Assembly (NCBI RefSeq): GCF_040183065.1
Contig: NC_091127.1
Coordinates: forward strand, 20,622,891 to 20,686,890
DNA: 64,000 nucleotides
Origin: Periplaneta americana
Taxonomy: Eukaryota; Arthropoda; Insecta; Blattodea; Blattidae
Reading direction: 5' to 3'
Below are positions 11,926 to 24,275 of the stretch, in pieces (the stretch's first letter is position 1; each line of letters opens with the position of its first letter). Made by a program: the position numbers and the translations under genes. Below the pieces are notes generated by a model. That model saw only the letters and a program-made list of their open reading frames with translations. It made no database searches and was not told where the DNA came from.

Positions 11926-12357
11926 AAAATGGGAATTTATTTTACTATCATCTTTTTGTTACTATCCGTAATAAAGTTTTGCTATTAAACTAACCTAATC
12001 TGTACATATTGCTTACTATTTGTTGGAATCCGTGTATTTTAATTTAAAAGGTATTTTTTAATTGTGGTGATTATAATTTCACCCTCTCCGTTCTTTTAAT
12101 TAGACTTCAAAATTTGTTTAATAAATTGGTCATTCTATTGGGCTGTGAGGGCAATTGTATACAGAAGTAGACTTTTGGATATTCTACCGTGTCCTGACTC
12201 TGAATATCCGGAATAATCTTTCAATCGAGGCAACGAGTTTTTTCCTTCTCGAATAAAATGAACATACTGGTAGAAATGAATAGGGCCTATCAATTTTTAA
12301 GCTCGAGTTTTTTAATAAACATATAAAATACTCGTAATATATTTTCTATAATAGGCC
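11926..12357. other. unassigned sequence
   Basis: No feature recognised. Confidence 0.4.
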
Positions 12358-12955
12358 CTAATCTCGCTAGAGGTTTTTATTTATCTAGAGAAAATCAACA
12401 CTCGAGTGGGGTTTAATTTAGTACTATTACACGATTAAAAGAAAGTATATAAAGATTAGAATAAATAAAATACTCTAATACAATAAAATATTAATTGACT
12501 TACTGAAATACGTACTAAACTGTCTTGAAAAAATATTCCGCTAGATGGCAATAATGTGTTATGATCAGTGTTCTCTTGTTACCAGTTGTGCCAACTATAC
12601 AAACTTCATTGAAATTTATGAACGATTACTAGTCAAGAAGGCTTTGTTGATTCAGTTTCATTTTTTTATTAAAACAATTGCATTCCACTTCAATTATCAA
12701 TATCCCTATTAAACAATCTCTGATACGTGACTATCCATAATCTCATACAGCAGAAGCTATAACGTAACCTAAATTATATAAACAAGATAAATGATAGAAA
12801 AGTTTTAATTAAGGGTGATGAAATACACATGAAACATTTTAAAAGATAGAATTATTGAAAGTACAATGTTGGCAAACAAAGAAACAAATACTAGGGAGAT
12901 GATAAAAACAAACAAATGCTAGAGAGGAGATAACAATTGTAGGATAAGCAGCCAT

Positions 12956-13666
12956 GTATAGTGGGTCCCTATCACCACGGCATGGCGCGTCCTCAGGTTG
13001 CGGATAGAGGAGACGGCCTCCAGATATGGAGGGTAGCTGCGAATATATTGAATAAGCAGTCGTGGACAGCCGATAAGGGGTGGTCCTCCAGCTTGGGGGT
13101 TGGGCGAAGGGCTAACAACCCATCACCGTAAAAAACAGCTTGTTACGAATTCCTACAGTAAGCCTCGGAATAGGACTGATTCTCTGGCACGACCACAGCA
13201 AAGTATATGGCTGTGAAACTTGGACTCTCACTCTGAGAGAGGAACATAGGTTAAGGGTGTTTGAGAATAAGGTGCTTAGGAAAATATTTGGGGCTAAGCG
13301 GGATGAAGTTACAGGAGAATGGAGAAAGTTACACAACACAGAACTGCACGCATTGTATTCTTCACCTGACATAATTAGGAACTTGAAATCCAGACGTTTG
13401 AGATGGGCAGGGCATGTAGCACGTATGGGCGAATCCAGAAATGCATATAGAGTGTTAGTTGGGAGACCGGAGGGAAAAAGACCTTTAGGGAGGCCGAGAC
13501 GTAGATGGGAGGATAATATTAAAATGGATTTGAGGGAGGTGGGGTATGATGATAGAGACTGGATTAATCTTGCACAGGATAGGGACCGCTGGCGGGCTTA
13601 TGTGAGGGCGGCAATGAACCTTCGGGTTCCTTAAAAGCCATTTGTAAGTAAGTAAGTAAGTAAGTA
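12956..13666 (+). mobile_element. RTE-like LINE copy with internal deletion and 15-bp TSD
   Basis: It is flanked by AGGATAAGCAGCCAT at 12941-12955 and 13667-13681. Because both ends are delimited, GTATAGTGGGTCCCTATCACC is the authentic 5' start of this copy and (GTAA)n at 13644-13666 is its 3' tail. The 5' ~240 bp are joined near 13200 directly to the C-terminal coding region, removing the endonuclease and reverse transcriptase. The remaining frame (13140-13634) includes [47 protein letters not shown] and RVP at the stop, the C-terminal block of cockroach RTE/BovB-type elements. Confidence 0.9.
13140..13634 (+). pseudogene. RTE-like element C-terminal reading frame
   Basis: This 164-residue frame is the C-terminal end of the LINE polyprotein fused to short 5' sequence by deletion. 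Residues from about 30 on ([20 protein letters not shown]) match the minus-strand copy at 43999-44376 and the plus-strand copy at 30095-30475. The YADD catalytic box is missing. It is open here by chance or because the copy is young, not because it is a host gene. Confidence 0.85.
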
Positions 13667-13702
13667 AGGATAAGCAGCCATAATTGGTTGAAACACGTCG
13701 TT

Positions 13703-13773
13703 AAATGTTATGTTTTATTTAACGACGCTCGCAACTGCAGAGGTTATATCAGTGTCGACGGATGTGCCGGAAT
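13703..13773 (-). repeat. 5'-truncated SINE with 15-bp TSD
   Basis: A 71-bp tail fragment of the SINE family at 10416-10647 (ATGTTATGTTTTATTTAACG...). It is bracketed by TTGAAACACGTCGTT at 13688-13702 and 13774-13788. The homologous position near 57800-57815 is uninterrupted. Confidence 0.9.
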
Positions 13774-13843
13774 TTGAAACACGTCGTTCCGTACCGTTTT
13801 ATTGGTCAAAAGTGGTATGACGTAGTAAAAGTGTAATAGTCTT

Positions 13844-14177
13844 TAAAAATCGGGTAATACAATTACTTCCAAAATTGCAACTCTACTATAAAGGACTAAT
13901 ATTTATGCAGGTCTGTAAGTAAATGAAACATCATTATCTCAGAGTTGCGTGTACATTAATTTAATCACAAAACTGAAGTTAGAGATAAACGCAAGGCTAA
14001 AAACGAGGACTACTTCATACAGAATGATATGGAATTTGTTATGTAACACTAAAACAAATGGATTATCATCATAATTAAAGTTACATATTCAAAACGAGAG
14101 ATAACAGTTGATAGTAGGAGTAATCTTTCCAGGGGTGATCAGCATTGTAGACGAGAATAGTACATTATGCAACGAGC
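13844..14177. other. unassigned sequence
   Basis: No feature recognised. Confidence 0.4.
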
Positions 14178-14278
14178 CTATAATGATAGTAATTAAGAAA
14201 GCGAGTATGGATGTTTATGAAACGAGCGCAAGCGAGTTTCATAATTTTCATACGAGCTTCTTAATTACCATTATAGGC
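14178..14278. repeat. imperfect palindrome
   Basis: The left arm CCTATAATGATAGTAATTAA and following AAAGCGAGTATGG pair with the right arm that ends TTAATTACCATTATAGG. The centre is CGAGCGCAAGCGAG. It could fold into a hairpin of about 45 bp with bulges; it may be a small MITE. Confidence 0.6.
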
Positions 14279-14878
14279 AAGTTTCATACGACTTTTTATG
14301 CTCGACCATATTTCTAACTTGAAATTACCGGTATTCAGATGTATACATTTTATTTGTATCTGACAAGATCGGAAGTGACCTTGTTCTAGGTCGTGAATTG
14401 TGAGATGTGCGCAGACGCGAAAGTATTGATTTTTTCCGAGGAACAATAATGTCACTGACCTTGTGTAATCCCGTTAAACGTGGTGTAACTTTGATTATTG
14501 AATTCGACATTGAAAAACGAGATGAAAAATTGAATTTATTTGAATATTATTTACAATTAACGCTAATTATTATAGTAACAGAACATAACCTTCTGCGACA
14601 GTATTGGATTTCAGCCTCCGTGACTTTTCGCTAATTCTCTTTCGATTGCATATCCGAGAATAATCGATACTTGCGGTTTTATAACGGTACAAAGCTGACT
14701 TGTCATTGGCTGAACACATGTAAGCTGAGTTATCATTGGCTGAAGACCTTTACTTTAATGAGTAGGTGTACTTTAATGACATGCATTAAAGGACTGCTAC
14801 CAGGTGTATAATTAGTACATTTCGGCATGGTCGAGCATAAACAGTGTTAAAGCATTCGTTCACACAAACAAGGCGTAA
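14279..14878. other. unassigned sequence
   Basis: A short direct repeat of GTCATTGGCTGAA is visible at about 14703 and 14733, and GCTCGACCATATTTC (14299) is echoed inverted near 14826-14842 (CGGCATGGTCGAGC). Nothing else was recognised. Confidence 0.4.
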
Positions 14879-14880
14879 TA

Positions 14881-16028
14881 CAGGGACATCATTTTATTTT
14901 TACTAACATTTCAAATATTAACCTGGCTATACCTTTGGATTAACGGTTGAGAACCGGAAACACCGTATGCTATCCCCTTCCACGACTGGAGTTCGATGAT
15001 ACTGCGTAAAATACAAACAAATCACTTTACTAGGTATAGGAGGGAATAAAAGTAGTTCATCCATTTACGTAAACTAGAAAATATCGCGATTTTGAATTTA
15101 ATAATTTTCATTAGGTTTTTATTTAATCAAAATACAGTACAGTATTAACAATAAGTATTTTTACTCACGAACTGAGCTATCCATTCGGACGTATTCTTTA
15201 TGCAGTGTAGGCCTATATTATACTGTCTACAGCACATTAGCGTACAATATAGAGAATGAAGTTAAATTGAAAAATAATCATAATATGGATATTTAAACAC
15301 TTTTTTTTAATGTGTGGCCGTTAATTTCGATACAGGCTTTAGTTCTTTTGTGCATATAGACTAGTGTACTTAATTACAATTGCCAGTTTCGTCCTTCGTA
15401 CTAGTAACTAATGTTGAAATAATTCTGTACCTACTCTATACAAGAGTACCTTACGTACTGTAAATTCAATCTTCACTTCCGCCCGATCCGAAAAGATAAA
15501 AAGTACTTAGACATGCTATCTACTGTCCGTCCAAGTGGTTTTGTCGCAGGGTCGCAGAAAGAGAGGAAATCACGTGACAGTTAATTACTTAACGAGATCC
15601 TTTTATTTAAGTTATTTTAAACAGTTGTATAATATTACGTAGACGTCCAATTCCTAACAGAAATTAATGTTTTCAGAAAAGAGCTAAGACAGCCCAGCCA
15701 CTAGTCTTCACAGAGGGCGAGTAGAAGGGGGTGGGAGAAACCGGGATGCGACGTAGACAAATGGACGACAGTATCTGTGCGAAAATATGATTCAATATTA
15801 AAAGCTCTTTCGTCACTAGAAAACGCGAACATATTTCTGGAACGTACTATAGGCTACTCACTAACACAGTACTGTTTACTATGACCGTAAGGCGACTTTG
15901 ACTGCATACGCGACCTTGGTTCTGTGTAGAGAACGGTTGGAAGTTTACTAGTTGAGGGGGTGGGAGTGAAGTACATTAAAAAACTCAGGTACAATAAAAA
16001 TTGAAGTAAAAATAAAATGATGTCCCTG
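14881..16028 (+). mobile_element. 1.1-kb TA-flanked DNA element, copy A
   Basis: It starts CAGGGACATCATTTTATTTT and ends with the inverted AAAATAAAATGATGTCCCTG. TA lies on both sides (14879-14880, 16029-16030). It is 1148 bp with inverted repeats of about 22 bp. Three more copies lie at 22529-23628, 32458-33578 and 62219-63296. TA duplication with CAG ends fits Tc1/mariner-pogo-type mobilisation. No transposase is encoded; the short frames seen in several copies drift in frame and length, so they are not coding. Confidence 0.88.
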
Positions 16029-16513
16029 TATTAGCAACTACATAATACGAGTAACTTAAAAGCAATTGCGATACCTATAATCTATTTAAGAAAGGTGCTG
16101 AGAGAAAATAAACACCGAATCGAATGGCAAACACGGATCATAAGATGAAGTCGCTTATTTGGCTCTGAATAAAGATCCACAGACAGAAGGTCCACGAAAC
16201 AATGACAATAATTGAATCCTTACTCGTAAAACGCGTTGTGAAACCATCACGGCTAGAACAAAGCCCACTCACTAGCCTACATGCAAATTATACAGAGTGA
16301 TTTATATAGAACACATTTCTTTCTTTCTTTTTTTATTTCAATACGAATGATGCCAGCCACAATTTGTTATACCTCAAATGTAGAGTATAGCGAATGTTGA
16401 AAATTCACTTAATGATCAGTTTTTAACGTCAAATTAAGCAGTAGTTTTGATTCCCTGTCACGAGATGCGCAGATATTTATTCTTTATTCCTTATTGTTGC
16501 CTAAGGTTATATA
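16029..16513. other. unassigned sequence before hAT element
   Basis: No feature recognised. The last 8 bases, GTTATATA (16506-16513), are the left target duplication of the hAT element that follows. Confidence 0.5.
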
Positions 16514-18709
<2,196 letters not shown>

Positions 18710-18710
18710 G

Positions 18711-18776
18711 TTATATATATATGTATATATATATGTATATATCTATATATATATAAATATATATCTATATATATGT
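18711..18776. repeat. (TA)-rich microsatellite
   Basis: Alternating TATA/TATG/TATC tract immediately right of the hAT element, which inserted at its left edge. Confidence 0.85.
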
Positions 18777-18997
18777 AGCGATATTTTACTACTTAATTAA
18801 CTTATTATTCCCAGAACATGAATTTTACCAGCAATCGAAAAGTATTGGGAATAAGTTTGAATAAGGAACAAAAAAAAGTTTCCTTCCCAGGGAGGATTCC
18901 AAGCACGAAAGTCTTAGTTACCAGTGTATCGTGCTCTGGAGTGAACAAGGCTCTGAAATCAGCTACAAAGGTCGGTCCGGTTTTTTTGCCACTACTG
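18777..18997. mobile_element. single-arm copy of the CAGTAGTGG element
   Basis: It matches the centre and right arm of the foldback at 10707-11099 and ends GCCACTACTG followed by TA (18998-18999). The left arm is missing, replaced by the TA-rich tract. It interrupts the repeat that continues at 19000, where the copy at 34240-34902 reads GCATCCTAATTTACAGTC without it (opposite strand). Confidence 0.75.
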
Positions 18998-19208
18998 TAC
19001 ATTAGGATGCATAATTAAACTGTAAAGAATCAAGTTCCTAAAGTCGTATGATTTGTAACAATTTTTATGATAACTGCGTAAGAATTATGTAATTTTTAGT
19101 TAAAAATTGAAAAACAAAATCTGTACAAAGCAATTAACAACACATTTTTAGCTTCAGAACACTAGTCAATTAAGGAAATGATACTTCAGAATAGTTCATT
19201 CTCTATTT

Positions 19209-20221
19209 GAAGAGTCCACTGCAAGACTGATGGATGTCACTTTCTTGTCGAAAATTAACCAAGACTGTCAATGCATAGCTTAAGGGGAAATGGACGTTAT
19301 CGCATTCAAAGTAATGGTAAAAATAGCCTATCTTCAAGCGGTCAGAATTGTAATACTATTTATCACAGCTCTTTCATTTTTTAGTGATATATGTATACAC
19401 ATTAAGCTTTAAAATGAAAGAAGAATGGGTATTCTAGTGTAAATCGTACCCTTAAATTAATTTTTGAATTTAATCATATTTTTTATAAAAATTCACTACA
19501 TACCTGTGATTAGGTACACTCTATTCACTTATCATAGCACACATTGAATTAAAATTTTGGCCACTTACTGCTAATAGATACTAAAACATACCCTACTAAA
19601 ATTATTAAAATATCTGTAATATTATGGGCATACGGCTTATACTAATCTTCAATTCCTTTTTAATTTATTGACGGTCATGATTGCTATAAGCCCTATGCCC
19701 ATAATATTATAGATACATGAATAATTTTAGTAGGATATGTTTTAGTATCTATTAGCAGTAAGTGGTCAAATTTTCAATTCAATATGTGCTATAATAAGTG
19801 AATAGAATGTACCTAATCACATACATGTAGTGGATTTATAAAAAAAATTGTGCTTAATTAAAAAAATTAATTTAAGGATAAAGATTTACTCTAGAGTAAC
19901 CATTCTTTTTCATTTCAAAGCTTAATGTGTATACATATATCACTAAAAAAAATGAAAGAGCTGTGATAAATAGTATTATATTTATGACTGCTTGAAGAGA
20001 GGCTATTTTTACCATTATTTTTCATGCGATAATGACCAACTCCCCTTAAGACATATAGAATGTACATAGAGAGTTATATGGCATTAACATTGATAGTCAT
20101 TGTCCAGTAATGATCGGAAAATCACAGTTAAGCTTTGAGCGCTAAGCATTTCAAACTTTCAATTGCTTCTCCTGAAAAATGTGTTCCAAATGACATCCAT
20201 CATTCTTGCAGTGGACTCTTC
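19209..20221. mobile_element. GAAGAGTCCACTGCAAG element with 4-bp TSD (ATTT)
   Basis: The ends GAAGAGTCCACTGCAAGA and TTCTTGCAGTGGACTCTTC are inverted repeats of about 30 bp. ATTT is on both sides (19205-19208, 20222-20225). The related copy near 34375-34380 shows the empty site (opposite strand, ACAAATAGAG), which confirms the boundaries. A 4-bp duplication excludes hAT, mariner and Harbinger; the superfamily is unresolved. Another element sits inside it at 19284-20045. Confidence 0.8.
19284..20045. mobile_element. TTAA-flanked long-arm foldback element
   Basis: It begins GGGGAAATGGACGTTATCGC and ends AACTCCCC, with TTAA at 19280-19283 and 20046-20049. The arms of about 350 bp (19284-19640 and 19690-20045) are near-complete inverted repeats, for example CAGCTCTTTCATTTTTTAGT against ACTAAAAAAAATGAAAGAGCTG. 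It could form a very long hairpin RNA if transcribed. Non-coding. Confidence 0.8.
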
Positions 20222-20402
20222 ATTTGTAATATTCTTTTACCCTTAAAACTAAAGAAAAAAGTATTTTACTAACAACTTCAAATTAGTGTAACTCTGAAAA
20301 TACTGAGATTAGGACAAATGTTTATATGACATTTCTTGCTCGGAATGTCTTCAGAAATAAGCTCCATAAGCGACGGTAAATCTCGTGAATCACCCTGTAT
20401 AC

Positions 20403-20911
20403 GTATACGGCAAGGAAAAAGAGCACCAACGTCCGAGATTTCGTAACGAATAGAATGACCAGTCGTGATGTGGTCACCCCTGATGATATCTTAACCACTC
20501 GCCGAGACTGGTCCGACAAAAACAGCTGTTGGCATACGAGTACAACACAAAGAAAATAAGATACAAAAGGCGGAGAGCTTCACTCGATGTGCGAGTAGCT
20601 TATTGGACAATAAAAGCACAAACGGAGTCCGTCATTACAAAGACTGTACCTAGGTGGAACAGGCGTCGACTCTATCGGTAAGTGACATAATCACTCATTC
20701 ATGTGAATTTGACCTTCATGTTCATAAGCATGCACTTCGTTTCAGTAGCCTTCTTACAGTGCAATTGTAGCCACATACAGTATGTTGATACTTCTGTGTA
20801 CTGAGGACAAGGAAGGAAAAACACCAAACTGCCGGTACCGGTATATTAATTTTACGAAATGCGAGCTCTACATTTCACCAGATTCGTTTAAACCTTTGAA
20901 TGGAGGGATGT
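20403..20911. other. unassigned sequence
   Basis: No feature recognised. Confidence 0.4.
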
Positions 20912-20971
20912 GTATAAAGCAGCCGTGGCGAAAATTTGATCGTGCGCCGAGCCACTGTGTAATCTGCAACG

Positions 20972-21016
20972 GGTGTCCGCCTCCCTCCATAGGTGCTATG
21001 GAGGGAGGCGGACACC
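20972..21016. repeat. perfect 21-bp inverted repeat
   Basis: GGTGTCCGCCTCCCTCCATA plus G is followed by GTG and its exact reverse complement. The stem is GC-rich, in contrast to the surroundings, and lies just inside the left end of the hAT element. Confidence 0.95.
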
Positions 21017-21183
21017 AGAAGCAACTGTCTGACTTATTAACGGATTTTCATTTTCCTTACGTCAAGACTTAAATACAATTTTATACAGTATAAGGTTACA
21101 AACTAATGTTTAGTACATGTAACGAAGAAAGAAATGAATAAGAAAACGTAGGATACATTATCACAACCTAAAATTAACTGTCT

Positions 21184-21447
21184 TCAGAATGTCTCTGCGA
21201 CAGTTTCAAATTCAGGAATTATATCACTTACTGGCAGTCGTAGTTGATCACGAAGGTATTTGTCTGTCAATCGTGATCTAAATTTGGTTTTTATTATTTT
21301 CAGTATTGAAAATAATTTTTTAAAAACGTAAGTTGTAGCGAACATGGCTTCAACAGAGCAAGCGAAAGAACGAAGCTTCGGATATTTATTTTTTGGCAAA
21401 GATTTTAAAAGTTCAACATTTGTCAGGTCCTTACATCTAGCTTTCAT
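21184..21447 (-). pseudogene. hAT transposase C-terminal fragment (ZBED5/GTF2IRD2-like)
   Basis: An 87-residue minus-strand frame. The segment FKKLFSILKIIKTKFRSRLT followed by DKYLRDQLRL matches the hAT dimerisation region of transposases related to GTF2IRD2 and ZBED5 (pattern F..MK.IK...RSRLTD..L...LR). The N-terminal and catalytic parts are missing, so it is a remnant carried by the non-autonomous hAT element. Confidence 0.7.
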
Positions 21448-21535
21448 TTAACATTACATTGTAAATCTGTGGGTTTAAATTGAAGATCTAACCGCATTAT
21501 TCGTACATCTGCTGAAAAAGAATCGACGTACAGAG

Positions 21536-21593
<58 letters not shown>

Positions 21594-21900
21594 TAATAAT
21601 AACACTTAACCTTTTAATGTTTCATGAGTGGCATGTAGTATAATGTCGTTTTATGTTATACAACCGTTTCCTCGTAATACTTGTGAACAAATCATACATT
21701 TAATATTCTCATCATATTGACAGCAAAAAAATGCATCCTCCCATCCTCGTTTTTGTAGAGGTACATCGTTTCGAGAGAGACAAACTCCCACCCTCTCACT
21801 CACTGGAGTTGAGGGAGATAGGAAGCAAGAGAAATGCATATCTATCATTGCGAGCCACAATTTGCTCGCGAGTCACATTTTCGCCACGGCTGGTATAAAG

Positions 21901-22526
21901 TGACCTAATTCCTCTGAGTGGAAGTGAGACTTTAATCACTTTCTTTAGGAAAAAAGTGGGACACCATGTATTCTTAAAATCCAGTATTTATTTGATTTAA
22001 ATTTAATCGTAAGACGGATACATATACTAAAATGAAACGTAAATAACACTAAAAGAAGGAACAAATGTTAATAATTTCAAATTATACTTGTTAAAATAGT
22101 ATTAAAGGAATAAGAAAAAATTAAATGCACTTTCAAATGTGTAATATTTAGCTTAACTCAGAAATTAGGGTTCTAAAGGGGTTTATTTACTTTCTTTACT
22201 CTAGAGAGAGAAGGATTTGATTAAATCCACTTAGTTTGTTAGCACATCGTAGCCTAATGCGAAATGTCTGATATTATGCAGAGCGTCCTGAATGTTGAAA
22301 CATAGATTATCATACACTGCAATAAAAGCGTAGTTAAATCTTAACAATCTTAACAAAATCAGTAAAAAAAAAAATCTTCCTTTGCTTGGAACAGTTGAAG
22401 TAGAAACCTAATCAGCATCATGTTTTGGCGATGTATCGTCTATTGCAGTGGTATTCAATCTATTTTGCTAGCGTACCCCCAAAATACATTTTTTTTACCG
22501 TCGTATTCCTAATTGCATTGCAGTTA
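21901..22526. other. unassigned sequence
   Basis: No feature recognised. Confidence 0.4.
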
Positions 22527-22528
22527 TA

Positions 22529-23628
22529 CAGGGATATCATTTTATTTTTACTTCAATTTTTATTGTAGACCTACCTGAGTTTTTGAATGTACTTCACTCC
22601 CACCCCTTCTACTAATGAAGTTCTAACTGTCTTCCACACAGAACCAAGGCCGCATATAGTAAACAGCACTGAGTTAGTGAGTATAGTACGTTCCAGAAAT
22701 ATGTTCGCGTTTTCCAGTAACGAAAGAGCTTTCAATATTCAATCATATTTTCGCACAGGTACTGTCCGTTTGTCTATGTCGCATCCCTATTTCCTCCACC
22801 TGCTTCTGTTCGCCCCTCTGTAAAAGCAGGGCTGTCTTAGCTCTTTTCTGAAAACATTAATTTCTGTTAGGTATTGGACGTTTACAACTGTTTAAAATAA
22901 CTTAAATAAAAGGGCCTCGTTAAATAATTAACTGTCACGTGATTTCCCCCCTTTCTACGATCCTGCGGCATAACGACTTGGACGGACAGTAGATAGCATG
23001 TCTGAGTAATTTTATCTGTGCGGGTCGGGCAGAAATGAAGATTGAATTTACAGTACGTAAGGTACTCTTTTATAGAATAGGTACAGAATTATTTCAACAC
23101 GAGTTACTAGTACGAAGGACGAAACTGGTAATTGGAATTAGATGCAATAGTCTATAGTGCGATAATATGCACAAAAGAACTGAAGCCTGTATCGAAATGA
23201 ACGGGCACCATTTAAAAAAAAAATGTGTTTAAATATCCATATTATAATTATTTTTCAATTTAACTTCATTCTCTACATTGCACGCTAATGTGCTCTAGAC
23301 AGTATAATATACACTGCATAATGAATACGTCCACATGGATAGCTCAATCCGCGAGTAAAAATACTTATTCTTAATACAGTACCGCATTTTGATTAAACAG
23401 AAACCTAATGAAAATTATCGAACTTAAAATCACGATATTTCCTAGGTTACGTAAATGGATGAACTACTTTTCTTCCCTCCTATATCTAGTAAAGTGATTT
23501 GTTTGTGTTTTACGCCAGTATCATTGAACTACAGTCGTGGAAAGGGGTAGGAAACAGTGTTTCCGGTTCTCTAAAGGTATAGCCAGTTTAATATTAAAAA
23601 TGTTAGCAAAAATAAAATGATGTCCTTG
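22529..23628 (-). mobile_element. 1.1-kb TA-flanked DNA element, copy B
   Basis: It is inverted relative to copy A at 14881-16028. It starts CAGGGATATCATTTTATTTT and ends AATAAAATGATGTCCTTG, with TA at 22527-22528 and 23629-23630. It is 1100 bp. One substitution in each terminal repeat makes it more decayed than copy D. Confidence 0.87.
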
Positions 23629-23688
23629 TATAAGAAATAATAGAAGCCTATGATTGATGTATGTAAAATAAATACATTATTATTATAA

Positions 23689-23732
<44 letters not shown>

Positions 23733-24104
23733 CTTAGAACATATCACGAAAATATTGGTTTCTCGCAATGGGAAAGTCGGCCACGTCTCCGAGGTCTGCC
23801 TGCAGCAAGCATACTTAGCCGTTATCAACGTAGCACAATGCAACAAACTCGCTTTCACTTTATTTGTTGATGCCCTACCAGACCTGTTAAACAGGAATCG
23901 GATTCAATACATAGATATGGCTGAAAATGATACTGTTTTGTGTCATATTTCTAGCTTTTATGCAATATAGTTTTGTATTTTTTTTTTTAGAGAATAAGTG
24001 CATGCATACTTCCAGAGTTTTAAGTCACAGAAATCCGAGCCCTGATAATAAAAATTCTTACCTCAAGTAGGTTTTAACATGAACTAGTTCTTTTTATATT
24101 TTAG
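23629..24104. other. sequence upstream of regucalcin copy 2, with (ATT)n
   Basis: (ATT)n lies at 23691-23731. No noncoding first exon or promoter could be identified, although the acceptor at 24103-24104 implies an upstream untranslated exon. Confidence 0.45.
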
Positions 24105-24275
24105 GACACATAAGGATGTCTGCACCAAAAGTCACTCAGATTGGAGGTCCTGTAACTGTAGGAGAAGGACCTCACTGGGACCACGAGTCTCAGGCTCTGT
24201 ATTATGTAGACATTCCAGGATCAACTGTTAACAAGTATGTTCCTGCCACCAACAAACACACAACAGTCAAAATTG
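24105..24275 (+). CDS. RGN: regucalcin copy 2, coding exon 1
   Basis: Acceptor TATTTTAG precedes 24105; translation starts at ATG 24116 with [20 protein letters not shown]. The donor is G|GTATGG at 24276. The exon supplies E17, the first predicted metal ligand. The 11-nt leader is identical to that of copy 3. Confidence 0.92.

Larger units (their letters stand above)
12358..13843 (-). repeat. interspersed repeat X carrying two nested insertions
   Basis: Read on the minus strand, this segment aligns with 57763-58700. Shared landmarks are TAATCTCGCTAGAGG, CACTCGAGTGGG, GATTAAAAGAAAGTATATAA, the repeated GCGTCCCTAGCATTTG-type stretch, GATAAGCAGCCAT and GGTACGGAACGACG. Here it is split by an RTE copy (12956-13666) and a SINE fragment (13703-13773), both absent from the 57.8-kb copy. 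No terminal inverted repeats or coding frame were found. Its class is unknown. Confidence 0.65.
19000..20402 (-). mobile_element. repeat with CAGGGTGATTCA end, carrying nested elements
   Basis: Read on the minus strand it begins TATACAGGGTGATTCACG (20402) and aligns with 34240-34902 on both sides of a 1-kb insertion (19209-20221). It breaks at 19000 where the single-arm element begins. The CAGGGTGATTC terminus beside TA resembles Tc1/mariner-type ends. Non-coding. Confidence 0.65.
20920..21892. mobile_element. non-autonomous hAT element with exact 8-bp TSD
   Basis: The ends CAGCCGTGGCGAAAATTTGA and the inverted TCGCCACGGCTG are flanked by GTATAAAG on both sides (20912-20919, 21893-21900). 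Internally it keeps a C-terminal transposase fragment on the minus strand (21184-21447), a perfect 21-bp palindrome (20972-21016) and an (AAT)n tract (21537-21602). Confidence 0.9.

Noticed and set aside
13140-13634. Host gene of 164 residues
   Set aside because: It lies entirely inside a LINE insertion delimited by a 15-bp target duplication and matches three other broken copies.
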